From contig JAPFBE010000068.1 of the NCBI GenBank assembly GCA_034336665.1, positions 186,001 through 250,000 on the forward strand: a stretch of DNA of 64,000 nucleotides, read 5' to 3'. Both the position numbers and the translations under genes were made by a program. Under the pieces are notes generated by a model. It was not told the DNA's origin and ran no database searches. It was given only the letters and a program-made list of their open reading frames with translations. Shown here in pieces: positions 1-13,900 of this stretch. Source of the DNA: Luscinia megarhynchos (lineage: Eukaryota > Chordata > Aves > Passeriformes > Turdidae). The first letter of the stretch is position 1, and every line of letters begins with the position of its first letter.

Positions 1-1735
1 GATGAGACACCAGGTCTACCCATAGACCTGAATCGGGGGGACACCAGGTCTACCCATGGAACTGGATTGGGGAGACAAGAAGTCTACCCATAGGGATGAG
101 TTGAGACACCAGGTCTACCCACAGACATAAGTTAACAGGTCTACCTGTAGACCTGACTCGGGGAGATACCAGGTCTACCCATAGAATAAGTTCAGTCACC
201 AGGTCTACCCATAGACCTGAATCAAGGGGACACCAGGTCTACCCACAGACATAAGTTGAGACGACAGGTCTACCCATAGACCTGAATTGGGAGGACACTA
301 GGTCTACCCACAGACATAAGTTCAGACAACAAGTCTACCCATAGACCTGAACTGGGGATACCAGGTCTACCCATAGACTTGAGAACACACCTATCCATAC
401 ACTTGAACTGAGGAGACACCAGGTCTACCCACAGTATGGAATGAGGACCACCAGGTCTCCCAATAGGGTAATAGCACCAGGCCTACACATGCAGTTGAAT
501 TGTGACGGCACCAGGTCTGCCCATAGATTTAAATCAAGGGGACAGCAGGTCTACCTGTAGATTTGAAATGGGATGCACTAATACAGAACGAGCATCAGGT
601 GTACCAATACATTTGTGAGGCCATCAGGTGTATCCATAGAGTAATATAGAACAAGCACCAGCTCTGCTCACACAGTTAAATTGTGAAGACATCAGGTCAA
701 CCCATAGACTTAAATCAAGGGGACACTAGGTCTACCCATAGGTCTGAATTTGGGGGTTACCAGGTCTACCCATAGAGTAATAGTAAAAGATCTACCCAGA
801 AAAATTGATTTGTAAAGACACCAGGTCTACCCATAGACAGAAACTAAGCAGGTCTACCTGTATGCATGATTTTTGAGGATACCAGGTCTACCCATAGACT
901 TGAGAACACCTACCCATACACTTGAACTGAGGAGACACCAGGTCTACCCACAGTATGGAATGAGAGGAGCACCAGGTCTCCCAATAGGGTAATAGCACCA
1001 GGCCTACACATGCAGTTGAATTGTGAGGGCACCAGGTCTGCCCATAGATTTAAATCAAGGGGACAGCAGGTCTACCTGTAGATCTGAAATGGGATATCAG
1101 GTCTACCCCTGCACTAATACCAATATATTTGTGAGACCATCAGGTCTATCCATAGACTAATACAGAACAAGCACCAGGTCTATTCACAGAATTAAATTGT
1201 GAAGACACCAGGTGGACCCATAGACTAAGTAAAAATCAGATCTACCCAGAAAAATTGATTTGTAAAGACACCAGGTCTACCCATAGACAGAAACTAAGCA
1301 GGTCTACCTGTATGCATGATTTTTGAGGATACCAGGTCTACCCATAGGCTAATACAGAGCTAGCATCAGGTCTGCCCATACAATTGTGAGGCTACCGGTC
1401 TTAAATCTACATCTGAGAGGACATCAGGTCTATCAGCAGGATTATATTGATGCAACACCAGGTTTACTCATAATATAGAGGGGGACAGCAGGTATATCCA
1501 TAGATTTAAATCCAGGGGACAGCAGGTCTACCCATAGACTGGAATTTGGGGGATATCAGGCCTACCCATAGACTAATTTAAAACAAGCACCCAGTCTACC
1601 TTTGCAATGTCATTTTCTGTGAAGATGCAGGGTCTGCCCACAGACATAAATTAAAAAGACACCAGGTCTACCCATAGGTGTAAATTAAATGGACAGCAGG
1701 TCTACCCGTAGATTCATACACTGGGGCAAATTCGG
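1..1735. repeat. Tandem repeat, core AGGTCTACCCATAGAC, intron of KMT2B
   Basis: Degenerate array built on the core caggtctacccatagac, with spacers such as ctgaattggggagacac. A higher-order period of about 518 bp is visible: the blocks starting near 381 (tgagaacacacctatcc) and near 898 match, as do ccaggcctacacatgcagt at about 477 and 995. No exon was recognised. The same core occurs in reverse complement at 42185-44170. The region is the intron upstream of the first recognised exon, so the start of this intron lies outside the window. Confidence 0.85.
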
Positions 1736-1844
1736 GGGCATCCCCGAAAAGAAGTTTTGGGGGTTCACAGGAAGGTTTTGGGGATTCTCAAAGAAAGTTT
1801 TGGGGGTGGGGGGGTCTCACCCTTCCGTCCCTCCGTCTCCCCAG

Positions 1845-1998
1845 CTATGAAAGCACTGCGTCACCGGGGCCACCGCCGGGCTGCTGCCTGGCCGCTGGCA
1901 GCCAATTATCACTTCATGTGCGCCCGGCTGCCAGGCCGCCTTCTCCTCAGGGACAAGAGGGTGTTCTGCCAGCGGCACGGGCGCTGCTGGGCGGGGAC
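1845..1998 (+). CDS. KMT2B: KMT2B exon: end of extended PHD finger (ePHD)
   Basis: Acceptor ccgtctccccag precedes 1845 and donor GTGAGT follows 1998. The exon encodes an ePHD tail: GATxGCCLAG-like residues in a shifted frame, then NYHFMCAR, then RDKRVFCQRH, matching the zinc-binding NFHFMCAR...DDKKVFCQKH of the family. The ePHD of MLL proteins packs with the bromodomain or helps target chromatin. At least three single-base shifts are needed: near 1885, before the NYHFMCAR segment, and in the HADLLGGD-like end, where an extra g converts it to HGRCWAG. The codons for CxF before LRDKR are damaged here but preserved as GCPFLRDK in the downstream copies. Confidence 0.85.
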
Positions 1999-4900
1999 GT
2001 GAGTCTGGGGGCGATTTTGGGGGATTTCGGGGGTCCTGGAGTGCGATTTGGGGGGGATTTTGGGGGTCCTGGGGGAATTTTGGGGGGTCTTGGGTGGGTT
2101 TTGGGTGCCCCTTCGTCAGGGACAGGAGGGTGTTCTGCCAGCGGCACGGGCGGCTGCTGGGCGGGGACGTGAGTCTGGGGGGATTGGGGAGATTTTGGGG
2201 GTCCTGGGGGATTTTGGGGGGTCCTGGGGGGATTTTGGGGGGTTCTGGGTGGGTTTTGGGTGCCCCTTCCTCAGGGACAAGAGGGTGTTCTGCCAGCGGC
2301 ACGGGCGCTGCTGAGGGGACGTGAGTCTGGGGGGCGATTTTGGGGGGATTTCGGGGGTCCTGGGTACGATTTGGGGGGATTTTGGGGGGTCCTGGGGGAA
2401 TTTTTGGGGGGTCTTGGGTGGGTTTTGGGTGCCCCTTCGTCAGGGACAGGAGGGTGTTCTGCCAGCGGCACGGGCGGCTGCTGAAGGGGACGTGAGTCTG
2501 GGGGGGATTGGGGAGATTTTGGGGGGTCCTGGGGGGATTTTGGGGGTCCTGGGGGATTTTGGGGGGTTCTGGGTGGGTTTTGGGTGCCCCTTCCTCAGGG
2601 ACAAGAGGGTGTTCTGCCAGCTGCACGAGGCTGACTGCTGGGCGGGGACGTGACTCTGGGGGGCGATTTTGGGGGGGATTTCGGGGGTCCTGGGTACGAT
2701 TTGGGGGATTTTGGGGGGTCCTGGGGGGATTCTGGGGGGTCCTGGGTGGGTTTTGGGTGCCCCTTCCTCAGGGACAAGAGGGTGTTCTGCCAGCGGCACG
2801 GGCTGACTGCTGGGGCGGGGACGTGAGTCTGGGGGGGATTGGGGAGATTTTGGGGGTCCTGGGGGATTTTTGGGGGTCCTGGGGGGATTTTGGGGGTCCT
2901 GGGTGGGTTTTGGGTGCCCCTTCCTCAGGGACAAGAGGGTGTTCTGCCAGCGGCATGGGCGGCTGCTGGGCGGGGACGTGAGTCTGGGGGGCGATTTTGG
3001 GGGGATTTCGGGGGGTCCTGGGTACGATTTGGGGGATTTTTGGGGGGGTCCTGGGGGGATTTTTGGGGGTCCTGGGTGGGTTTTGGGTGCCCCTTCCTCA
3101 GGGACAGGAGGGTGTTCTGCCAGCGGCACGGGCTGACTGCTGGCCGGGGACGTGAGTCTGGGGGGGATTGGGGAGATTTTGGGGGGTCCTGGAGGGATTT
3201 TGGGGGGTTCTCGGGGAATTTCGGGGGTCCTGAGCACGATTTTGGGGGATTCTGGGGGTCCTGGATGGGATTTGGGGGATCCTGGAGTGGATTTTGGGGG
3301 ATTTTGGGGGTCCTGGATGGGATTTTGGGGGTCTTGGAGTGGATTTTGAGGGAATTTTGGGGGTCCTGAGGGGGATTTGAGGGGATTTTGGGGGGTCCTG
3401 GGGGGATCTGGGGGGATTTTTGGGAGTCCTGGGGGGATTTTGGGTGGTCCTAGGGGGATTTAGGGGGTCCTGGGTGCGATTTGGGGGATTTTGGGGGTCC
3501 TGGGGGGATTTGGGGGGATTTTGGGGGGATTTTGGGGGATCCTGGGTACGATTTGGGGGGATTTTTGGGGGGTCCTGGATGGGATTTTGGGGGTCTTGGA
3601 GTGGATTTTTGGGGGAATTTTGGGGGTCCTGAGTGGGATTTGGGGGGATTTTGGGGGTCCTGGAGTGAATTTTGGGGGGATTTTGGGGGGTCCTGGGGGG
3701 ATTTCGGGGGATTTTGGGGGTCCTGGGGGATTTAGGGGTCCTGGGTACTATCTGGGGGGATTTGGGGGGTCCTGGGGGGGATTTGGGGGGATTTTGGGGA
3801 TCCTGGGTATGATTTCGGGGGATTTTGGGGGGTCCTGGGAGGATTTTGGGGGTCCTGGGTACGATTTGGGGGGATTTTGGAGGTCCTGGGGGGGATTTGG
3901 GGGGATTTTGGGGGGTTCTGGATGGGATTTTGGGGGGTCTTGGAGTGGATTTTGGGGGGTCCTGGGGGGGATTTGGGGGATTTTGGGGAGTCCTGGGTGG
4001 GATTTTGGGGTGCTGATCCCGATTTTTGGGGGTGCTGATCCCGATTTTGGGGTGCCAGGAGCTGGTTCAGGACGGGGATTTGGGGTTTTGGGGTGTTTTT
4101 GGGGGGTCTCAGGTGGTTTTTCGGGGTGCTGGTCCCGATTTTTGCGGTTCTGGTCCCGACTTTTGGGGTGCTGATGTGGATTTTGGGGTTCCCTGGATGA
4201 TTTTTGGGGTGCTCATCCCAATTTTTGGGGTGCTGACCCGATTTTTGGGGTGCTGATCCCAATTTTGGGGTGCTGATCCCAATTTTGGGGTGCTGATCCC
4301 GATTTTGGGGTTTCCATGGCCATTTTTGGGGTGCTGATCCCGATTTCGGGGTTCCCTGGATGATTTTTGGGGTTCTGATCCCCATTTTTGGGGTGCTGAT
4401 CCCGATTTTGGGGTGCTGATGTGGATTTTTGGGTGCTGATCCCGATTTTGGGGTGCTGATCCCGATTTTTGGGGTGCTGATCCCAATTTTTGGGGTGCTG
4501 GTCCCGATTTTGGGGTGCCAGGAGCTGGTTCAGGACGGGGATTTGGGGTTTTTGGGGTGTTTTTGGGGGGTCTCAGGTGGTTTTTCGGGGTGCTGGTCCC
4601 GATTTTTGGGGGTGCTGATGTGGATTTTTGGGGTTCCCTGGATGATTTTTGGGGTGCTGATCCCGATTTTGGGGTGCTGATCCCGATTTTGGTGTTCCCA
4701 TGGCGGTTTTTGGGGTGCAGATCCGGATTTTGGGGTTCCCTGGATGATTTTTGGGGTGCCGATCCCGATTTTCGGGGTGCTGGTCCCATTTTTGGGGTGC
4801 TGATCCCGGATTTTGGGGGTGCTGATCCTGATTTCGCGGTGCCCTGGATGATTTTTGGGGTGCTCATCCCAATTTTTGGGGGTGCTAATGTGGGATTTTG

Positions 4901-7900
4901 GGGGTGCTGATCCCATTTTCGGGGTGCCGATCCCATTTTTGGGGGTGCTGATGCGGCTATTGGGGGTGCTGATCCCGGATTTTGGGGGTGCTGATTCCCG
5001 ATTTTGGGGTTCCTGGATGATTTTTTGGGGTGCTGATCCCATTTTTGGGGTGCTGATCCCGATTTTTGGGGTGCTGATCCCATTTTTGGGGGTGCTAATC
5101 CCAATTTTGGGGGTTCCCTGGATGATTTTTGGGGTGCTGATTCCCATTTTGGGGGTGCTGATCCCAATTTTTGGGGTGCTAATCCCAATTTTGGGGTTCC
5201 CACATGCATTTTTGGGGGTGCTGATCCCGATTTTGGGGTGCCGATCATGATTTTGGGGTGCTGATCCAAATTTTTGGGGTGCTGATCCCGATTTCGGGGT
5301 TCCCTGGATGATTTCTGGGGTGCTGATCCCATTTTTGGGGTGCTGATCCTGGATTTTTAGGTGCTGATCCTGATTTCATGGTGCCCTGGATGATTTTTGG
5401 GGTGCTCATCCCAATTTTGGGGTGCTAATGTGGATTTTGGGGTGCTGATCCCATTTTTGGGGTGCTAATCTCGATTTTTGGGGTGCTGATGCGGATATTG
5501 GGGTGCTGATTCCGGATTTTGGGGTGCTGATTCCGATTTTGGGGTTCCCTGGATGATTTTTGGGGTGCTGATCCCGATTTCTGGGTTCCCTGGATGATTT
5601 TTGGGGTTTCCATGGCAATTTTCGGGGTGCTGATCCCGACTTTTGGGGTGCTGGTCCCGATTTTTGGGGTTCCCATGGCGATTTTTGTGGTGCTGGTCCC
5701 AATTTTGGGGTGCTGATCCCATTTTTGGGGTGCCGATCCCATTTTCGGGGTGCCGATCCAAATTTTCGGGGTGCCGATCCCATTTTTGGGGTGCTGACCC
5801 CATTTTTGGGGTGCTAATCCCAATTTTGGGGGTTCCCTGGATGATTTTTAGGGTGCTGATCCCGATTTCGGGATGCCGTTCCCATTTTTGGGGTGCCAGG
5901 AGCTGGGACGGGGATTTGGGGTTTTGGGGGGTTTGGGGGGTTTTTGGGGTCCTGATCCCGATTTTTGGGGGTGCTGATCCCGATTTCGGGTGCCGATCCC
6001 GATTTTGGGGGTCCTGATCCCAATTTTGGGGGTTCCCATGGCGATTTTTGGGGTGCTGATCCCGATTTCAAGTGCTAATCCCAATTTTGGGGTTCCCTGG
6101 ATGATTTTTGGGGTGCTGTTCCCGCTTTTGGGGTGCCAGGAGCTGGTGTGGGGATCTAGCGGCTTTCACTGGGGTGCTGCCTCGGTGCTCTCGTGGATTT
6201 CGGGGGATCAGCCTCAAGAGGAAATTTTTGGGGGCCTGGAGCCCGAGGTCAGTCAACGCCATGATCGGTGAGAGGGGGACCCCAAAATTTGAGGGGGGAC
6301 CCCAAAATTTGGGGATTCCTGGGGGGATTTGGGGTTTTTGGTTTAATTTTGGGGGTTTTTTGGGGGTTTTGGGTTTTTGGGGGGAATTTTGGGGGGTTTT
6401 GGGGGAATTTTGGGGGTTTTGGGTTTTTGGGGGGAATTTTGGGATTTTTCTGAGGGGATTTTGGGGTGTCCTGGATGTTTTTGGGGAAAATTTTGGGGGT
6501 TTCCTGGGGGATTTTTGGGTTTTTTGGGGGGTTTTGGGTTTTTGGGGAGAAGTTTTGGGTTTTTGGGTGGTTTAGGGAAATTTTGGGGTTTTTATGCATT
6601 TCTGGGGGAAAATTTGGGGTTTTTGGGGGGTCCTGGATGTTTTTTTGGGGGGAAGTTTTGGGGTTTTTGGGTGGTTTTGGGGGAATTTTGGGGATTTTGG
6701 GTTTTTGGGGTGTCCTGGATGTTTTTTGGGGGGAATTTTGGGGTTTTTTGAGGGATTTTGGGATTTTTTTGAGGTGATTTTTTGGGTGATTTTTGGGTAA
6801 TTTTGGGGTGATTTTCTGAGATGTTTTGGGTGATTTTGGGATGATTTTTTTGGATGTTTTTGGGCTGATTTCTCGGTTTTTTTGGGTTATTTTTGGGGTG
6901 ATTTTGGGGTGGGTTTAGGGTATTTTTGGGGATGATTTTGTGGTGAGTTTTTGGGTGGTTTTGGGAAAATTTTAGGCTGATATCTGGATTTTTTTGGGGC
7001 TGATTTTGGGTGATTTTGGGATGATTTTCAGCTGATTTTGGGATGATTTTGGGTGATTTTTGGGCGGGTTTTGGGTGATTTTGGATTATTTTTGGGATGA
7101 TTTTTGGCTGATTTTTGGAATGTTTTGGGTGATTTTTGCCTGATTTTTGCTGATTTTTGGGAGGGTTTTGGGATATTTTGGGTGATTTTGGGATATTTTG
7201 GATGATTTTTGGGATATTTTGGGTGATTTTTGCTGATTTTTGGGCGATTTTTGGGCGGTTTTTGGGTGGTTTTTGGGATGATTTTTGGCTGGTTTTGGAA
7301 TGTTTTGGATGATTTTTGGCTGATTTTTGGGTGGTTTTTGGGTGGTTTTGGGGGATTTTTGGCTGATTTTTGGGGCTGATTTTGGGTGATTTTGGGATGA
7401 TTTTTGGCTGATTTTGGGATGTTTTGGCTGATTTTTGCTGATTTTTGGCGGATTTTGGGTGATTTTGGAATGTTTTGGGTGGTTTTTGGCTGATTTTGGG
7501 GCTGATTTTTGGGATTTTTTGGGTGATTTTTGGGATGATTTTTGGATGATTTTTGGGTGATCTTGGGATGATTTTGGGGGGTTTTCGGATATTTTGGATG
7601 ATTTTTGGGTGATTTTTGGGTGATATTTTGGGTAATTTTGGGATATTTTGGGTGATTTTTGCCGATTTTTGGCTGATTTTTGGGTGGGTTTTGGGTGATT
7701 TTGGGATGATTTTGGGATGATTTTTGCTGATTTTTGGGTGATTTTGGTGAAGTTTTTGGGTGATTTTGGGGTGAATTTTGGGTGATTTTGGGGTGAATTT
7801 TGGGTGATTTTTTTCGGTGATTTTTGGGATGATTTTTGGCTGATTTTGGAATGTTTTGGGTGATTTTTGGGATATTTTGGATGATTTTTGGCTGATTTTT

Positions 7901-10900
7901 GCTGATTTTTGGTTGATTTTGGGATTTTTTGGGATATTTTGGATATTTTGGATGATTTTTGGGATGTTTTTGGGTGATTTTGGGATATTTTGGGATATTT
8001 TGGATGATTTTTGGGGTATTTTGGGTATTTTGGGTGATTTTGGGATATTTTGGGTGGTTGTTTTTTGATATTTTGGGATTTTTTGGGATATTTCAGGATA
8101 TTTTGGGGATATTGTGGGATATTTTGGGATATTTTTGGATGATTTTTGGGATGTTTTTGGGTGATTTTGGGATATTTTGGGATATTTTTGGATGATTTTT
8201 GGGTGATTTTTGAATATTTTGGATGATTTTTGGGTGAATTTTGGGTGATTTTTTGGCTGATTTTTGCTGATTTTTGGGATATTTTGGCTGATTTTGGGAT
8301 TTTTTGGGATGTTTTGGGTGATTATTTTGGGATATATTTGGGTGATTTTGGGATGTTTTGGGATATTTTGGGATATTTTGGGATGTTTTGGGATACTTTG
8401 GGATTTTTTTGGGATGTTTTGGATGATTTTTGGGATATTTTGGGTATTTTGGGTGATTTTGGGTGATTTTGGGATATTTTGGAATATTTTGGGATATTTT
8501 GGATGATTTTTGGGATATTTTGGTTATTTTGGGATATTTTGGATGATTTTTGGGATATTTTGGTTATTTTGGGATATTTTGGGAATTTTGGGATATTTTT
8601 GGGATATTTTGGGATTTTTGGGATATTTTGGGGTGACTATTTTGGGATATTTTGGATGATTTTGGGATATTTTGGGATATTTTGGATGATTTTGGGGATA
8701 TTTTGGGTGACTATTTGGGGATATTTTGGGATATTTTTGGGTGATTATTTTTGGGATATTTTGGGATGTTTTGGTATTTTTGGGATATTTTAGGGGATAT
8801 TTTTGGGTGATTATTTGGGGATATTTTGGGATATTTTGGGTGACTATTTTGGGCTGTTTCGGGTCTCTCAGGCTCCATCGCACCGACCATACGACCGCCT
8901 GGGGTGCAAGACTGTCCAGGAGAGAGGCAGATGACTATTCCCAGTGGGGATACCAGTGAGCAACTGGGAGCCCGGACTAGGACGGACTGGGGGGGACTGG
9001 GACAGGACTGGGGGGACTGGGAGGGACTGGGATTGAACTAGGGAGGGACTGGGATTGAACTGGGAGGGACTGGGGCCCAGGACTGCGGGAGGGACTGGGG
9101 GGGAACTAGACTGGGGAGGAACTGGGATAGACTGGGATGGACTGGGAGGGACTGGGAGGGACTGGGGGGACTGGGATAGACTGGGACTGAACTGGGAGAG
9201 ACTGGGAGGGACTGGGAGGGAACTGGGAGAGACTGGGATGGACTGCGATTGAATTGGGAGGGACTGGGGCCGGACTGGGATCAGGGACTGGGAGAGACTG
9301 GGAGAGAACTGGGAAGGACTGGGAGAGACTGGGGATTGAACCGGGAGGGACTGGGAGGGAACTGGGAGGAGACTGGGAGGGAACTGGGATTGAACTGGGA
9401 GGGACTGGGAGGCACTGGGATTGAACTGGGATTGAACTGGGACGAACTGGGATGGACCCGGGAGGGACTGGGATGGGACTGGGACGGACCGGGAGGGACT
9501 AGGACAGACTGGGAGGGACTGGGAATGACTGGGAGGGACTGGGAGAGACTGGGAGGGACTGGGAGAGACTGGGGAGGGACTGGGGTAAACTGGGAGAGAC
9601 TGGGATTGAACTGGGAGGGACTGGGAGGGAACTGGGATGGACTGGGATTGAATTGGGAGGGGACTGCGGGACGGACTGGGACGCAGGACTGGGAGGGAAC
9701 TAGGGAGGGAACTGGGAGGGAACTGGGACGGACTGGGATTGAACTGGGAGGGACTGGGAGGGACTGGGATTGAACTAGGGGTGGACTGGGACAGACTGGG
9801 AGGGACTGGGAGGGGATTGGGAGGGAACTGGGATGGACTGGGAGAAACTGGGAGGGACTGGGGGGGACTGGGAGGGAACTGGGAGAGGACTTATGGTTAC
9901 TGGTTTATACTGGGAGGGACTGGGAATTACTGGAAGAGGATTTATAGTTACTGGTTTTATACTGGAAGGGACTGGGATGGACTGGGACGGACTGTGAGGA
10001 GTTTTGGGGTTACTGGTTTATACTGGTTTGCACTGGGAGGGGATTGGGAGGACTGGAAGGAACTGGGAGGGAACTGGGAAAGGATTTATGGTTACTGGTT
10101 TATACTGGGAGAGACTGGGGTTACTGGGAGGGACTGGGGGGGACTGGGACAAACTGGGAGTTACTGGGATTAAACTGGGAGAGACTGGGATGGACTGGGA
10201 GGGAGGTGGGCCAAACTGGGAGGGACTGGGAGAGGATTTATGGTTACTGGTTTATACTGGGAGGGACTGGGAATTACTGGGAGAGGATTTATGGTTACTG
10301 GTTTATACTGGGACGGTCTGCGAGGAGTTTTGGGGTTACTGGTTTATACTGGTTCATAGTGGGAGGGACGGAGAGTAGTTGAGAGGGGATTTAGGGTTAC
10401 TGGTTTATACTGGTTTGCACTGGGAGGGGGTTGGGAGGGACTGCAAGGCGCTGGTTTATACTGGTTTATACTGGTTTATACTGGGAGGGACCAGGAGGGG
10501 ATTTGGGGTTACTGGTTTGTACTGGTCCATACTGGTTTGTATTGGTCCATACTGGTTTGTACTGGTCCATACTGGTTTATACTGGTCTGTACTGGGCAGG
10601 TGTTGTCAGCTGTTCTGGAGCACGTGGGTCTGTACTGGTTTATACCGGTGCATACTGGTTTATACTGGTCCATACCGGTCCATACTGGTCCGTACCGGTC
10701 CATACTGGGTTATACTGGTCCATACTGGTCCATACTGGTCCATACTGGTGTCCCCAGGTGCTGGAGGCTGTACTGGAGCACGCGGGACGCTGTTGGGCTA
10801 TACTGGGTTATACTGGGTTATACTGGGTTATACTGGTTTCTATGGGTTTATACCGGTCCATACTGGTCCATACTGGTCCATACTGGTCCATACTGGTCCG

Positions 10901-13900
10901 TACTGGTCCATACTGGTTCTCCCAGGTGCTGGAGGCTGTACTGGAGCACGCGGGACGCTGTTGGGTTATACTGGGTTATACTGGGCTATACTGGGTTATA
11001 CTGGGTTATACTGGGTTATACTGGGTTATACTGGGTTATACTGGGTTATACTGGGTTATACTGGTTTCTATGGGTTTATACCGATCCATACCGATCCATA
11101 CTGGTCCATACCGGTCCATACTGGTCCATACTGGTTTATACTGGTCCGTACAGGTGCTGGAGGCTGTACTGGAGCACGCGGGACGCTGTTGGGTTATACT
11201 GGGTTATACTGGGTTATACTGGGTTATACTGGGTTATACTGGGTTATACTGGTTTCTATGGGTTTATACCGATCCATACTGGTCCGTACTGGTCCATACT
11301 GGTTTATACTGGTCCGTACAGGTGCTGGAGGCTGTACTGGAGCACGCGGGACGCTGTTGGGTTATACTGGGTTATACTGGGTTATACTGGGTTATACTGG
11401 GTTATACTGGTTTCTATGGGTTTATACCGATCCATACCGATCCATACTGGTCCGTACTGGTCCGTACTGGTCCATACTGGTGTCCCCAGGTGCTGGAGGC
11501 TGTACTGGAGCACGCGGGACGCTGTTGGGTTATACTGGGTTATACTGGGTTATACTGGGCTATACTGGGTTATACTGGGTTATACTGGTTTCTATGGGTT
11601 TATACCGATCCATACCAGTCCATACTGGTCCATACTGGTCCATACTGGTTTATACTGGTCCGTTACCCAGGTGCTGGAGGCTGTACTGGAGCCGCAGCGG
11701 AGACGCTGTTGGGTTATACTGGGTTATACTGGGTTATACTGGGTTATACTGGGTTATACTGGTTTCTGTGGGTTTATACCCATCCATACCGATCCATACC
11801 GATCCATACCAGTCCGTACTGGTCCGTACTGGTCCATACTGGTCCATACTGGTGCCCCCAGGTGCTGGAGGCTGTACTGGAGCCGCAGCGGGGCGCTGTT
11901 GGGGTTATACTGGGTTATACTGGGTTATACTGGGTTATACTGGGTTATACTGGGTTATACTGGTTTCTATGGGTTTATACCGATCCATACCAATCCATAC
12001 TGGTCCGTACTGGTCCATACTGGTCCATACTGGATCCCCCAGGTGCTGGAGGCTGTACTGGAGCACGCGGGACGCTGTTGGGCTATACTGGGTTATACTG
12101 GGTTATACTGGGTTATACTGGGTTATACTGGGTTATACTGGGTTATACTGGTTTCTATGGGTTTATACCGATCCATACCGATCCATACCGGTCCATACCA
12201 GTCCGTACTGGTCCGTACTGGTCCATACTGGTCCATACTGGTGCCCCAGGTGCTGGAGGCTGTACTGGAGCCGCAGCGGGGCGCTGTTGGGCTATACTGG
12301 GTTATACTGGGTTATACTGGGCTATACTGGGTTATACTGGGTTATACTGGGCTATACTGGGTTATACTGGGTTATACTGGGTTATACTGGGTTATACTGG
12401 GTTATACTGGGTTATACTGGTTTCTATGGGTTTATACCGATCCATACCAGTCCATACTGGTCCATACTGGTCCATACTGGTTTATACTGGTCATTACAGG
12501 TGCTGGAGGCTGCATACTGGAACCTAGCACGGGGCGCTGTTAGGGTTATACTGGGTTATACTGGGTTATACTGGGTTATACTGGGTTATACTGGTTTCTG
12601 TGGGTTTATACCGATCCATACCGGTTTATACCGGTCCATACTGGTCCGTACTGGTCCATACTGGTCCGTACAGGTGCTGGAGGCTGTACTGGAGCACGCG
12701 GGACGCTGTTGGGCTATACTGGGTTATACTGGGTTATACTGGGTTATACTGGTTTCTATGGGTTTATACCCGATCCATACCGATCCATACTGGTCCATTA
12801 CTGGTCCATACTGGTTTATACTGGTTCTCCCAGGTGCTGGAGGCTGTACTGCTGAACCGCAGCGGGGCGGCTGTTGGGCTATACTGGGTTATACTGGGGT
12901 TATACTGGGTTATACTGGGTTATACTGGGTTATACTGGTTTCTATGGGTTTATACCGATCCATACCGATCCATACCAGTCCATACTGGGTTATACTGGTC
13001 CATACTGGTCCATACTGGATCCCCCAGGTGCTGGAGGCTGTACTGGAGCACGCGGGACGCGCGCCGCCGCTGCTGGTATCGCTGCCGGATCCTGGAGCAG
13101 CCGCCGGGCGCCGCGGGGGGGGGAGGGGCCGAGACCCCCCCGGGGAACCCCCCGGAGCAGAACCGGACCATCGCCCACGGGAGCCCCGGTACCGAGACCC
13201 CTCCCCAAATTAAAATAACACTGAGACCCCTCCCCAAATTCACTGAGAGACAGAGACCCTCCCAAATTCACACTGAGACACTGAGACCCCTCCCCAAATT
13301 CACACTGACCCCGGGCAGAACTGACCATAGCCCGCGGGGACCTCCGATGCGGAGACCCCTCCCCAAATTCACTGAGACCCCTCCCAAATTAACACTGAGA
13401 CACAGAGACCCTCCCCAAATTCACACTGACCCCGGGCAGAACTGACCATTACCCACGGGACCCCGGTCGCGGAGACCCCTCCCCAAATTAAAATAACACA
13501 CAGAGACCCCTCCCCACATTCACACTGACCCCCCAGAGCAGAACTGACCATTGCCCACGGGACCTCCGATGCGGAGACCCCTCCCAAATTCACTGGGGAG
13601 CACAGAGACCCCTCCCAAATTCACACTGGAGCCCCGAGCAGAACTGACCATAAGCCCACGGGACCCCCGGTGCGAGACCCCTCCCAAATTCACTGAGACC
13701 CCTCCCCAAATTAGAATAACACAGAGACCCCTCCCCAAATTCACTCTGAGACACTGAGACCCCTCCCCAAATTCACTCTGAGACACTGAGACCCCTCACC
13801 AAATTCACACTGACCCCTCCCCAAATTCACTGAGACCCTTCCCCAAATTCACTGAGACCCCCTCCCCCAAATTCACACTGCCCCCCCACCCCGGGCAGGA

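Noticed and set aside
1..1735. CRISPR-like array of direct repeats
   Set aside because: Spacers are themselves repeated and irregular in length, and the context is a vertebrate gene.
10379..13213. 944-codon open frame rich in YTGLYWVILG
   Set aside because: It is a 10-mer TATACTGGGT repeat read in all frames; only the last part (13028-13188) is a real exon.
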